From Phoma sp. XZ068 (taxonomy: Eukaryota; Ascomycota; Dothideomycetes; Pleosporales; Didymellaceae), in the NCBI GenBank assembly GCA_004835665.1, contig RBKR01000003.1, forward strand, positions 1,488,001 through 1,552,000: a DNA stretch of 64,000 bases, written 5' to 3'. The notes under the pieces are model-generated. The model did not search any database, had not been told where the DNA came from, and saw only the letters and a list, made by a program, of their open reading frames with translations. The first letter of the stretch is position 1; each line of letters begins with the position of its first letter. The position numbers and the translations under genes were made by a program. Of this stretch, positions 1 to 10,900 are shown one piece after another.

Positions 1-459
1 CGAGAATCGCCTGCGCAGGTCTTCAGTCGCAGAGAATGCAAGCCGCAGGATGAAGTGTGAATAGTGATCCTTCTTCCTCTCCTCGTGTAGCTTTGGACTT
101 TTCGATGTGCCGGATCGCATTGGCATGTATTTTTCAAGTATGCTCTTCATATACTCGACAGTCTCCTCGGGGCTCTTGTTGCGGAACGTGCATGCTTCTA
201 GTTCGGATAGAACTATGGTGTGCAAGTCAGTATAAGCGCTCGCTGATAGCTTCCAGAGCGCTCACGTACCTTTCAAGCGGTCGATCGCCCACTGTTCAAA
301 TTCCTCAAGCGTAATCTCGGCCGTAGGTGGCAGGACGTAAAAGTTGAGACGATGATCATAAGTCTGTTCCTGGAACTCTGCTTTTGCGAACTGCTTTTTC
401 TTGTAGCTAAGATTTGCGCGGCGCTTCGTATCAATACGGGAGTGGTCGTGGCGGATCAT
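1..459 (-). CDS. PRI2: DNA primase large subunit, N-terminal part (partial)
   Basis: This is the amino end of the large subunit of eukaryotic DNA primase, which works with the small catalytic subunit and DNA polymerase alpha to make RNA primers in the nucleus. The start is ATG 459-457. Exon 1 is 270-459, the intron 213-269 (GTACGT..ATAG, 57 bp), and exon 2 runs from 212 off the left edge. The join is in phase and gives AIDRLKVLSELEACTFRN, which resembles the N-terminal stretch of fungal and animal PRI2/PRIM2, as does LNFYVLPP before it. The C-terminal iron-sulphur domain lies outside the window. An ATG further upstream in the same frame (589-591 region) is not needed, because family proteins start near MIRHDHSRID. 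Assignment is from remembered family similarity and is fairly secure. Confidence 0.85.
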
Positions 460-694
460 CTTTACTCGTGAGTGTAGTTGTATGTTGTGCTTCCCAGCCA
501 AAGCGGGATGCAATGATGGGCGATGCGTAAAGTGGTAGGCGCGTCGCGTGAACGCGTCCAGCACTAGTCCGCTTTGAGCGCACGCGCTCAACTTAGTGCA
601 CGTATCACCATGGAGACATTGCTGAATTGCATCCGTATAGGCGTCTACTTCTAGTTGTCACTATGGTCTATATAGTCTATATGCACATGTGTGT

Positions 695-1830
695 CTAACC
701 CATCAAATCACCAAGAGCGTTCACGTAGGCGGTAGGCACCGTGGGCGCACCTTCAGCCAAGAAATCCTCCTTCTTGCTCACGCCAGTCAGAACAGCGAGC
801 GTACCACCCAGCTTCCCATCAATGCCAAATTGAATGTCAGTGTTCAATCTGTCTCCGATCATGCAGGTCCTGCTGCGGTCAAACTGGAATTTGCCCTCGA
901 CAGCATCCATCATAGCCTGACTAGGCTTGCCTAGAGACAGCGGCTCCCTTCCTATAGCCTTGGCCAAACCAGCACCTGATGACCCTGCTCCAGGAAAGAG
1001 TGTGTGCGCCATGGGCAGCGAGCTATCAATATTTGTAGCAAGGTATTCTGCACCACGCTGCAGGTACTGAAATGCGATTGCCGTCTTGAGGTAGTTTGAG
1101 TGAAAATCGAGGCCGCTCAACACAATGCCGACATCTGGATCAAGCAAGCTGCCGTTGGCGATGTTCGTAAAGTCCTCAGGCTCGATATCGCGGCGAAATG
1201 CTGGGTCTGTGCCGCCGATATACGGAACGCCCTCAGCTTCAAGTTCTTGTTCAACACCAGACTCTCCAAGTACGAACACTTTGTTCTTTGGGGCGGGGAG
1301 CTTGAGAATTCGGTTGATATAGACCGCAGCGCTGTACGAGGAACCGAAGACTTCGTCCTAGCACAGAGTTAGCAGACAACCTGGCTTGTTGGGTTGACCG
1401 TACCCACAACTTCAGCGGGTATGCCTAGCTTGTCAAACTTCTTCTTGTAGTCTGCGCGCGACTTCGTGCTGTTGTTGGTGACGAACACGAGTTGCTTTCC
1501 TGTACCTCAGTCAGTATGTGTGTGTGTAGGTGAGACGTATGTGTGTTGCACCTTTACTTCTGAGCATCTGGATAGTTTCAGGAACTTTCTCGTACAGGTG
1601 ATCACCAGACCAAAGGACGCCTATCCTTCTTCAAAATCAGTGTCCGTCGCGTATCGTTGACGAAATATCAGAGCATATTGCAGGGAGTGTTTACCATCGC
1701 AATCGAACAGGAACACCTGGACATTCACTGTTAGCAGCTGGTCTGGTGGGGTAGCAAGATTCCTTACGTCGAACCTGGACAAGAACTCCTCAATGGCGGC
1801 GCTATCGCCAGACAGAAACTGAGGCGCCAT
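695..1830 (-). CDS. PHO13: HAD-family phosphatase, PHO13 / phosphoglycolate phosphatase type
   Basis: A cytosolic phosphatase of the HAD class IIA family (yeast PHO13, 4-nitrophenylphosphatase; mammalian PGP), thought to clear toxic side products such as 2-phosphoglycolate. Five exons on minus: 1768-1830, 1695-1716, 1552-1620, 1408-1499 and 695-1357, with introns of 51, 74, 52 and 50 bp. The 22-bp second exon carries the nucleophile motif. The spliced protein has 302 residues. Motif I is FLFDCDGVLW (Asp26 and Asp28), motif II FVTNNSTKSR, and motif III/IV MIGDRLNTDIQFG near the C-terminus, all as expected for the family, and the length is normal. The start ATG 1828-1830 gives MAPQFLSGDS. Phases at all four joins agree, so the model is strong. 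The exact substrate cannot be read from sequence. Confidence 0.9.
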
Positions 1831-2063
1831 GCTGCTTAGTGACACTTGAATATCTGGGATAGCTGGCGGGTGCTGTTGTTGTCAGACGGTACAGCTGGGC
1901 GATGACACTTTTGGTGGGATGGCTTGGTGGGGCTCCTAGCGTGGACCCTGAATCAACGATCAATTCCGAGCAAGCCGAGAGATTCCGATTGTCATTATGG
2001 TGCTCACATGGTTTTACTTTGTTCATACTGCTATGTACGTGTCGCTTAGAGCTTAGAATCTAG

Positions 2064-3746
2064 TCAGTCAACCACTATATTCTTCTCCAGCTCCTCGAAG
2101 TTCTCAAAAAAGCTGTCAAACAGGTTGACAGCGTGCTCAACATCGTGCGCACCGCCGGTCTCTCGGATACTGTGCATGCTAAGCTGAGGGTTACCCAAGT
2201 CAAGTGTTCGCGCACCCATGGCTGCTGATAACATAGGACCAATCGTGCTACCGCAAGAGGAGTCGTTACGGACAACAAAGAGCTGGAGTGGTACACCTTC
2301 CTTGCTGAGGCCTGACGATGCGGGCTTTGCGCGGCGAGCAGCCTCTTGCAACAGGACAATGCCCGGCGAGTTGGTGGCATAACGAGCATTGGCGTTGATC
2401 TTGATGACTGTGCCTTTGTTCATCTCAGGCCTGTGCTGCGCTTCATACTTGGCCGGATAGTTGGGGTGGACCGAGTGAGCCATGTCTGCTGAGATAAGGA
2501 AGGAGGTGGACAGTGTCTGCTCATAAGCAGTGGCTGTATCAGCCTCGATCTTGTCGTAAGACTTGTCTGAATTGCTCGACTCAGATCCAGGCAGGACCGA
2601 AAGGCGACGAATGACAGCAGGCAGCAGGTTGGAGTCTGCTCCTTGTGCTGTTTGTGAGCCAATCTCCTCGTGGTCGAACAGGGCAATCAGCCGGATTGTC
2701 GAGTTTTTGTCAAGGCTCGAAGAGGAAGACAGACTCTTGATTAAGCCCTCGATACTGCAGTACGACATCATGAGATTGTCCAATCGCGGCGAGAAGATGA
2801 GTTCGTTGTTGAGACCACCGATGGCCGACTTCTGGGTATCATATAGCACGATCTCGAAGTCCAGGACGTCGTTCGGGTCAGCGCCTGCCTCCTCCGCGAT
2901 GATCTCGACAATGTACGAATGGTGCCTCTGGTATGGCGTTGCGAGTGGCTCGAATGGGCCGTCCTTCTTTTCCTCATCCGTGCTCCCCTCAGTCTTGCCC
3001 TGCCTATTGAGCTCAGCCTGGACCAGCCCAGCAATGGGGAACAACTGAGTCTCCTTGTTAAATTGGAAGTTCTCTTGACGGTCGAGGTGGATCGCGAGTG
3101 TGGGGATGCGGAGGATGGGGCGCTCGACCTTCACAAGGCGCTGCTCGATCTTGCCGCCCTTTGTTCGCACCATGGCCCTTCCAGCAATGCTAAGATCACG
3201 GTCAAACCAAGTGTGCCACAGACCGCCACCATACGTCTCGCAGGCGACTTGAAGGAAACCATCGCTCTGGCGTTTCGACACAGGCTTTATGCGCAGGCAC
3301 GGCGAATCAGTGTGGGCACCGATCATACCAATAGGATTGCCAGCCTTCCATTGCTTGCCAACTGCGAAGGCGACGATGGACGAGCCGTTTCGTGTGAGAT
3401 AGTACTTGCCCCCGGGGTGGATGGTCGGTGCCCAAGAGTCTCGTTCCTGAGAGGCATCAGCCGTCGATGTTCAATGAGGATAATGTGCCTTGGTCACAGT
3501 ATGTGTGCTTGTGACGGGCTGAGCTGTGAGGTGCAATCGAAGCCACGATGAAGTCAAAACATACCTTGATCTGCTGGAAGCCAGCCTTCTCCAGGCGTTC
3601 TTTAGCTGACTTAACAGCATGGAATGCTAGGGCAAACGTCAACGGCTATCGAGCATCAAGGATACCGACAGAGACATACGGGTGGGGGAGGCGTTCACAA
3701 AGGAGAGGAAATCCTCGGCAGCTTGGAGGGATGGTTTGGCAGCCAT
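2064..3746 (-). CDS. APE4: aspartyl aminopeptidase (peptidase family M18)
   Basis: A zinc metallopeptidase that removes N-terminal Asp or Glu from peptides; yeast Ape4 acts in the cytosol and is also carried to the vacuole. Exons on minus: 3680-3746, 3565-3626 and 2064-3446, with introns of 53 and 118 bp. The product has 503 residues, normal for the family. Metal and catalytic motifs are GAHTDSPC (His88), ALFDHEEIGS (Asp301-His-Glu-Glu) and SADMAHSVHPNYPAKY. The start ATG 3744-3746 gives MAAKPSLQAAEDFLSFVNASP, a typical M18 opening. It is transcribed away from the Cdh1 gene across an 887-bp shared upstream region containing two inverted CCAAT boxes. Confidence 0.93.
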
Positions 3747-4633
3747 GGTTCGCAGAGCACACGACAGCAACAATGGAGTCGAAGTAAAACAGCAGGTCCG
3801 CGTGGTGGTGGGCGTCAGGTGTAGCAGAGTGGCTCGCAGCGGCTGAAGCTTGGTGAGCATAGGGATTGGCTCGGGACGTCTGTCTACGGGCCCCGCGGTG
3901 TGGGGTGGCAGAGAGACACGATGATGCAGCGCAGGTGCGCGCTAGAGGCGGGATTGGTTGGCTGTGAGGCTGGCAACGCGTGGGAAGGAGCGACCAAAAC
4001 AGCGACAAGCCAAACAAAGAAGGCACCACGCCGAACGGGTACCTTGCGCACAACAACAACGACGCGCACTGCACCTGGACGCATGTAGCACCATATCCTT
4101 AACATTCAACCCATCACCCAGCGCGAGCTCGCCCTGCATTAGACAATTGTTATCAGCCTCTCCTTGCCTGCACGCTCATTATTGATCACCCGTTGCTCCC
4201 CTGGTCCCTGGCGCTGCGGCCATCCTGAACCAAAGCGCCGACCTCACAACAAGTCATCCCGGCCACCCCGCCCATCACCATCACCCGCCAAACCATTCAC
4301 TACTCGCGACCCTGCAATGCGCCGCACCTTCCGCTGAGGGTTGAAGACATTGTTTGGCCCTTTGCGCATTGACGCCTGCCACTGCGCAGCAAGAGCTGGG
4401 ACAAACACCTGGAAGGCCCACTGATCATCACAACCACCGTCGTCACTCGAGGTCACCGTCGCATTCACCTCGTCTTCCACTCCTTTGCACTCTCACCAGG
4501 CGTCTGCGACCCCCACTATCCTTTATTGCGCGCCTCGAGGCACCTACCGCCCCGCCTTGACGCTCCCCGCAACCGCTCGCTCTCCACCTCCCTGCGCATC
4601 ACCAACGACTACGCTACTGGCGCATCCACCAAC
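3747..4633. promoter_or_regulatory. divergent intergenic region between aminopeptidase and Cdh1 genes
   Basis: This stretch separates two outward-facing genes and must hold both promoters. CCAAT pentamers lie on the minus strand at 3865-3869 (about 120 bp upstream of the aminopeptidase ATG) and 3953-3957, a usual distance for the fungal CCAAT-binding complex; that they function is inference. The Cdh1-proximal part, from about 4190, is C-rich and poor in ATG, like a fungal 5' leader. A six-codon upstream frame begins at ATG 4317 and stops at 4335-4337. No protein gene is supported here. Confidence 0.45.
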
Positions 4634-6544
4634 ATGGCGCGAAACGAAGCAGTAGAGCAATCTACAGAGACGGCGCATGACGATGGCGTTGCGACACCAA
4701 CCCTCATCTCACCGCCTGAATCGAAGACGCCGCCGACTGCCTCGCACAAGCGCAATCAGACCCTCAGCCGCAACTCAGAACCAGTAGACGCATCAGCACT
4801 GTCGAAAGCGTTGAAGGACTTTGAGCAGGCTGGCAAAGCACGAGAGCGAACACCAATAGCTAGCCCTAGTCGTAAGCGACCGCGGATACAGGGCGACAGG
4901 TGAGTGCTTGAAGGCATCATATATAAACATTGACAGCAAACTAATGCTCAACTCAGGTTTATACCTAATCGTGCAGGTCAAGACCTGCAAGCCAGCTTCA
5001 ATCTCCTGCACGATGATGGCTCACCAGCAACACCCTCAAAGTCTAGGCGCACACCTCACAATGAGCTGCACTTCCAAAAGAGTAAGCATTGGTGTGGCTT
5101 CGCTCCAGACAGCGAGACTAACTTGCGTTTAGCTGAAGAAGCAAATCGGACGTACTCAGCAGTGCTGCGCCAGGAGATGTTCGAGGACTCAGTACCCCAA
5201 GCACTACAACAGCGCTTGTCTCCCACCGATAGCGGAACCATGCGGTCCGGGGGACGATCACATACTCCACCAACAAGGACTACAAGCTCACTACCGCCGC
5301 CAAGCGGGACACCGTCGACACCTCACAAGAACCTTTTCTCCTACTCCGGCCAACCAACACCATCGAGAACGCCATCTAGTCGGCATGGAGTTCTGAACCT
5401 TAACGCACGTGCAGACATCTACAGCTTATCACCGATTAAGTATAGCAGCCAACGCATGCTGCTCAGCCCCCAAAGAGCGCCACGAGCCGTGTCTAAAGTC
5501 CCGTACAAGGTTCTTGACGCGCCAGATCTAGCGGATGATTTCTATCTCAACCTTGTCGATTGGGGTAGTCAGAACACGCTTGGTGTCGGTCTTGGATCAT
5601 GTGTCTACATGTGGAACTCAAGTAGTGGCCGTGTGACGAAGCTTTGCGAATTGCAGGATGATTCAGTGACGAGCGTCAACTGGATACAGCGCGGCTCACA
5701 CATCGCAATTGGTACAAACAAAGGTCAAGTGCAGATCTGGGATGCTCATACCCAGCGCCGCCTTCGAACAATGATGGGTCACACGGCTCGGGTTGGTGCC
5801 CTTGCGTGGAACGAACATATCCTTACCTCCGGTTCACGAGATCGCATTATCTATCACCGCGACGTACGACAACCAGACCAATGGCTCCGGAAGCTTGTTG
5901 GGCACAAGCAGGAAATATGTGGTCTGAAATGGAACCATGAAGACCAACAGCTCGCCTCTGGGGGCAACGACAACAAATTGATGGTTTGGGACAAACTGAA
6001 TGCTGAGCCTACGTTCAAATTCAGTGAGCACCAGGCTGCTGTTAAGGCCATTGCCTGGAGTCCTCACCAACGTGGTCTCCTAGCCAGCGGTGGTGGTACA
6101 GCGGACCGAACCATCAAGTTCTGGAACACATTAATCTCGTCAAGTGGCCCCTCAGCTTCATCCCTTGCTGCCGCTTCGGCCGCCGCATCAGCCTCCAGCT
6201 CTGCCAACATCCCAATATCACCAACAGCGCCTGCGAACCTATTGCAAAGCCTCGACACCGGCAGTCAAGTTTGCAACCTTGCCTGGTCGAAGAACAGCAA
6301 CGAGATCGTCTCGACACATGGCTACAGCCAAAACCAGATTATCGTTTGGAAGTACCCTAGTATGCAGCAGGTCGTTTCGTTAACAGGCCATACATACCGA
6401 GTGCTATACCTTGCAATGAGTCCGGATGGCCAGGTCATTGTAACCGGCGCTGGTGACGAGACGCTTCGGTTTTGGAATGCTTTCAAAAAGAAGGAGCGCA
6501 CCGGAGGACTCAGCAGTATGGACAACTGGGGTGTCATCCGATAG
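4634..6544 (+). CDS. CDH1: APC/C activator Cdh1 / Fizzy-related WD40 protein
   Basis: Substrate adaptor and activator of the anaphase-promoting complex in late mitosis and G1, recognising destruction boxes on cyclins. Exons: 4634-4899, 4957-5081 and 5133-6544 (introns 57 and 51 bp); 600 residues. The C-box DRFIPNR (residues 88-94) is split by intron 1 after the second base of the Arg89 codon. The seven-bladed WD40 propeller fills about residues 270-590, with clear blades such as SGGNDNKLMVWDK and TGAGDETLRFWN. The protein ends in Ile-Arg (NWGVIR), the IR tail that docks on the APC/C. The segment DIYSLSPIKYSS and the IR tail fit Cdh1; I favour Cdh1 over Cdc20 on the C-box, the LSPIKY stretch and the blade sequences. 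A Ser/Ala-rich insertion of roughly 35 residues interrupts the propeller near nt 6130-6240. The start at 4634 lies in AACATGGC and precedes a disordered acidic/proline N-terminus. Confidence 0.93.
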
Positions 6545-7918
6545 TCCTCGGCTCACAGGCGTTAGATCCGGCATATTCATTCTACTATAAGCATTAGGGA
6601 GGCGCATCGGTGTTGAAGGACGCCGATACCACTACATTTTCATTCTCTTGCGCTTGCAATTGAGAGCATCTGGGTTCATCAAAACATCGGCGTTATGGTT
6701 GGGTTTCACACTGGGCATTTACGCACCTGATGAATCTTTGCGCTATTTAGGGACGTCTGGGGATCCTATCATGATGGGCGTTATTGGTTTTTACTCTCAT
6801 ATAGCTTCGGCGACTTTGCTTGCTGAAACTGAGTCCATTGACTCTCATAGCATTTACGATCACGACTGTGTCATAATAGTCCGAAATGACAAGACATATG
6901 ACGCTATACTTTGCAAAATTTCTTTTCCTTTGCGCACTGCCTCCCAGTTCGATTTACTGACGAAGTCGTTGATCGTTATCATAATGGACGCTTTACTGGT
7001 CATCGTGGCTGGTACCTTCAACAGGTCTGCAGTTGCCTCGACCTCGAAGGTCATTTTAGTTGTTTATCTCAAAACCATTCCCGATGGATTACCGACTTCC
7101 TTGCCCTGTATTGCACATGTGCAGGCTCACCAGTGCTGAACAGTTGTATAATACCCAGGGCATGTGGTTGAGACCTTACAGTTACCTGCTTGCCTTTTGC
7201 TGTGCACCACATTGGACGGTCCTTCGCGTCCTCGCTATTCCCAGTGCTCATCTGCCGTGTTTTTTGCCCTGCAACAAATAGTCCAAAGCAGATGTTTGAT
7301 CATCTCGCGACCATGCCTATGTACACTGTTGATTGTTGCTAGCAACAGCAATGCGAAGGAAAGATGCTCGCAGAAAGCAGGTTATGATCAAGACGAAACT
7401 GCTAGAATTGCTCGAAACACTGATACAATTTAGATGCACGCCTCTATCCTTTTGTCTTATTTGGTGTGTAGCACAATAGGTACCTTGTGTGACGAGCTTC
7501 TCTCGAGGCAAAGACAGCAATCCACATCAGTTCGAGCGGTGACAAATCCACCGCCGACTCCAGCGTATCAAAATCTAAACGAGTAATTGGACTTTGCATC
7601 AATTCAAGGCCATTCTGCTGCTGGCTCTGGAAAACCTCTGTCAAAGGAGCGCATGTTCGCCCATGCGACTTCCATCCCGCTTTGGGCTGAACCTCGAATA
7701 TCTCAGCCACCATGGCTTCCAGTTCCATTACGCTGCTGTCTCAAGCTCAGACACCTTTCAATAAATGACAAGTGCCATTTGCCACGCTTGCTGCCCTTCC
7801 TTCGAAACTCGTCCAACATACTGCCATCTCACCTTCACACCCAAGGTACTCATTTTAATATCTCAAACTGTTCACGGCTCCGCACCAAAGACGAACTGGT
7901 TAAGACTTCTACGCTGTG
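6545..7918. other. intergenic region between Cdh1 and the STIG1-like gene, with possible unplaced minus-strand exons
   Basis: About 1.4 kb with no secure gene. The first part is the 3' flank of Cdh1. On the minus strand three short frames beginning at 7728, about 7251 and 7054 are protein-like but cannot be joined convincingly; see the separate low-confidence entry at 7444-7728. On the plus strand the last 200 bp contain small frames (ATG 7711 and ATG 7765) that may be leader or an unrecognised first exon of the next gene. Confidence 0.4.
7444..7728 (-). CDS. possible small or first-exon ORF, unknown
   Basis: An ATG-started 94-codon frame (7726-7728 downward) reading MELEAMVAEIFEVQPKAGWK and later LSPLELMWIAVFAS. 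Its composition looks like a soluble protein more than the surrounding random frames do. A donor-like ACAAG/GTACCT occurs near its end, so it could be the first exon of a minus-strand gene continuing to about 6870, where another protein-like frame (ATG 7052-7054, start MTFEVEATADLLKVPATMTS) lies. I recognise no family, and no exon chain closes with certainty. It would be divergent from the large plus-strand gene. Confidence 0.25.
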   Translation of the reverse strand: MELEAMVAEIFEVQPKAGWKSHGRTCAPLTEVFQSQQQNGLELMQSPITRLDFDTLESAVDLSPLELMWIAVFASREARHTRYLLCYTPNKTKG

Positions 7919-10900
7919 ATGGTCCTTGTAATGAAAGCAACAAACGGCATCGCGACCCAAGCGGAAGGGGTCTTCGTCAACTGTGGCTTGGGGAGCAATG
8001 ATATCGAATTGTCCTACAGTTGTCAAGGATCAGCTTGCTCGAGCCTCGATGGCAGTTTTCAGAACGTTATATGCCACAAAGACGGAAGTAGCACACTCGT
8101 ATGTTCGAACGACATCAAGTGTCAGCCGGGGACTTCTTCATACCAGTCCAACTTTACATTCAGTCAAAACAAACCAGACCCGTGGAGCCCGGTTATGGAG
8201 AACAAGCCAGACATTTGGGTGTCTCAAAACCAGCATGTCATGGTGGGACGTTGCGCAAAATTTTCTCTGACGAGCGATGGCACCAAGCAAGGAACAAGGG
8301 TGGATGATGACGGGCATGAAGATATTTGTCGAAGCATTGAAAGTCTTCCCTCATCAACACCTTATGCAGGACATTTGTCAACCACGACAGGCCGCCCTCG
8401 CGCGGGTGTTACACAAAAGACGTTGATTTTTGGAGGCACTGGCTCGCGACTTGTCCTGTCGAAATCATTCCTGCTGGTCGCCTTTCTCTTCACACTCATC
8501 CTTGTGCTTCCTGGATCGCAAGCATCAGCTGTCCACAACCGTCATGAAGAATCTCGTCGGAGTCGAGCGACTTCCGACAATCTCAGAGCTTTTGCCGAGA
8601 GGTTAAAAGCCGATATTGCGTCGAAAGCCAGTAGCCAGGGTGTCGATGGAGAAGCTTTTGTGCACAACTTAGTTGCTGACGTCGTCTCGTCAATCTGCCA
8701 AGGGCATTTTGAAGGCTCAGGTCCCGAAATCTTCAAACCTGAGGCCGTCAAAGATTGCGTTGCATCTGTTTATGGCGGCGATCAACTACCACAACCTGCC
8801 CTCCAATTTCTTGCTATCTTCGGAGCGAGCTTGTTGTGCGACTATGTCGTCAGCGAGGCATATCCAAGTGGGCAAAATTTCCTGCCTAATGGATGCGAAA
8901 GGCTGCAAGAACTGGCAAACAGAGTTCCAGCCGTCGCTTCAGCACAGTTGCTGTCCGTATCAGTTACTTCCTCTTCGCCGAGTATCAGCATCAGAACCCT
9001 GTCAACTGTCACACTGCCGTCGAACCCGCAAACTTCGGGTCTATCATTACCTACATCGCTACAGCTAGAGGCAGCACCAGACTTAGAACCGTCGTCTGCC
9101 CGTGCGATACCTTCTGGAACTACTCTGTCCAGTTGGCTGCCTGTAGGCTCACTATCCGGTGACGAAGACACTTCTAGCACGCTGCCTCTAGATGAAATAT
9201 CAGCAGTTGATTCGCCCTCAGCTACAGAATCAGCACCCACGACGCCTCTTCTATCGCTGGCTCCAACTGCAACGTCGCCCAGCCAGTCGGCGTTCGAGCT
9301 GTTACCATTTGGCGTACCCTTTCCGGAAGTTACGCCGGCCATCTCAATACAGAACGATAGGACTGACACAAGGTCAAGTTCTTCTGATTCACTAATGTTA
9401 GACTTGTTTGGCATCGATTCGGCTAACACATTGTTGGCCACTATGACGTTCAAAACTGCTCCTTTCATTGCTTCTTCGTGGTCCGGCCAACCAACCACAG
9501 AGCTTTCGGACTCTTCAAATGACAAAGCAGCATCAATCCAGACAGCTATTGCAAAAAAACCGCCCTCATCAAAACATTTCTCGGCATCTATCGTATCTGT
9601 GCCATCTTTGAAAATCCAAGTACCATTTTCTGACGTGGGAGCATCACTGGGTTCTGACTTACCGCTCTCTGCTTCTTCACGAGTAAGTTATGGATTACAC
9701 CCCTTACAATCTCCAGGCGATTCTCTTGTCACGGGTATTCCACTGTATGGAGAATCATCAGAACTAGCCATCACGGCTACACTGCCGTCAAGCAGCCCGT
9801 TCGCGGCTATTCCCTCGAAGACAATTCCAACAAGCACCTTGGCTTCTGCAATGAGAACGATACTGCCGCCAAATACAGCAATCGGGAACATGATTTCGTC
9901 AAGCCCAGCAACGCTTGCTGAGTCGTCTTCTGACCTGCAACCATCTGCTGCATCACAATCTGCCCTTTCGACGTCCACTTTGTCATGTGGCGTGTCAGTA
10001 TCTAGCGCATTCCTAGAATCCAAATCCTCGAAGGCCGACGTCCAACTTCTGCCACAAGGGACTCCAGAATCTCCTAGAACGACTGCGTCTCAACATTCCA
10101 GCTACAGTCTGACGATATTGCGGTCACCAAGTGCGACTGCTCTTTCAGTGGATCAGCCGTTCACACCTGACCTCTTGGGTGACCCCGCTACACTCGCGCT
10201 CACATTAGGTTATCAGTCCTCAGCCTTCGAGCCTGTGTTTACTAGTGTCTCATTCATACCCGCTTTAGCTACAGTGCCAATTCTGATGGTTGTCTCCACC
10301 AGTTATCCTTTCTCAGATGGTCCTTCATTACTTGATCCCACTGGTGGATCCATCCAGATGTCTGCAGCCAACAATCCTATTTCAACTTCGGAGACCCTGG
10401 GGTTCTCGAGCTCAATAGATATGGCCGTGCTAGCAATTGCGACGGCGACAATTAACGTGTCTGAAGTATTGGCGGTCGAATTATTGGCTCTTTCGCCCTT
10501 CGCAGAATCGGCTGCGGAGTTGAGTTTCAGTACAGCTTCGCAAAATTCGACCACCTCCTTCCTCATCGTTGAGTCGATGCTCCGCCCGTATTTAAACGAG
10601 CCATCAGATTTTTCGACGTCAAGCATGCGCCAAACAAATGCCTTGACAGCCCTGCCGTCTAGCCAGCCTTCCCCACTGTCCACGGACCTCGCTTCTGTGT
10701 TGCCAGTATATCTGGGCAGCATAGATCTCAGCAATCCGGACTATTCTGATAGTCTGCATACTATAACGGCGCAAGGGCCTCCTCTAGTAGCACAATCACA
10801 CCTGAGCAGCGCCATCGTCACGGCCACTGAGGCCGTAAGCTCTGTGTCCAACAGCCCTGTGTCCCGTATGAACGTACAAACGAAATCCCCCACGGTATCA

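Noticed and set aside
2919..3551. 210-codon plus-strand frame opposite aspartyl aminopeptidase
   Set aside because: The minus strand carries all M18 motifs; this frame has none and runs across an intron.
6648..7139. 163-codon plus-strand frame after Cdh1
   Set aside because: Begins at TTG, lies in the 3' flank, and shows no family feature.
8842..9525. 227-codon minus-strand frame opposite the Ser-rich gene
   Set aside because: Antisense shadow: Ser codons read backwards give Glu/Asp/Gly-rich sequence; the plus frame continues far beyond and has Cys modules.
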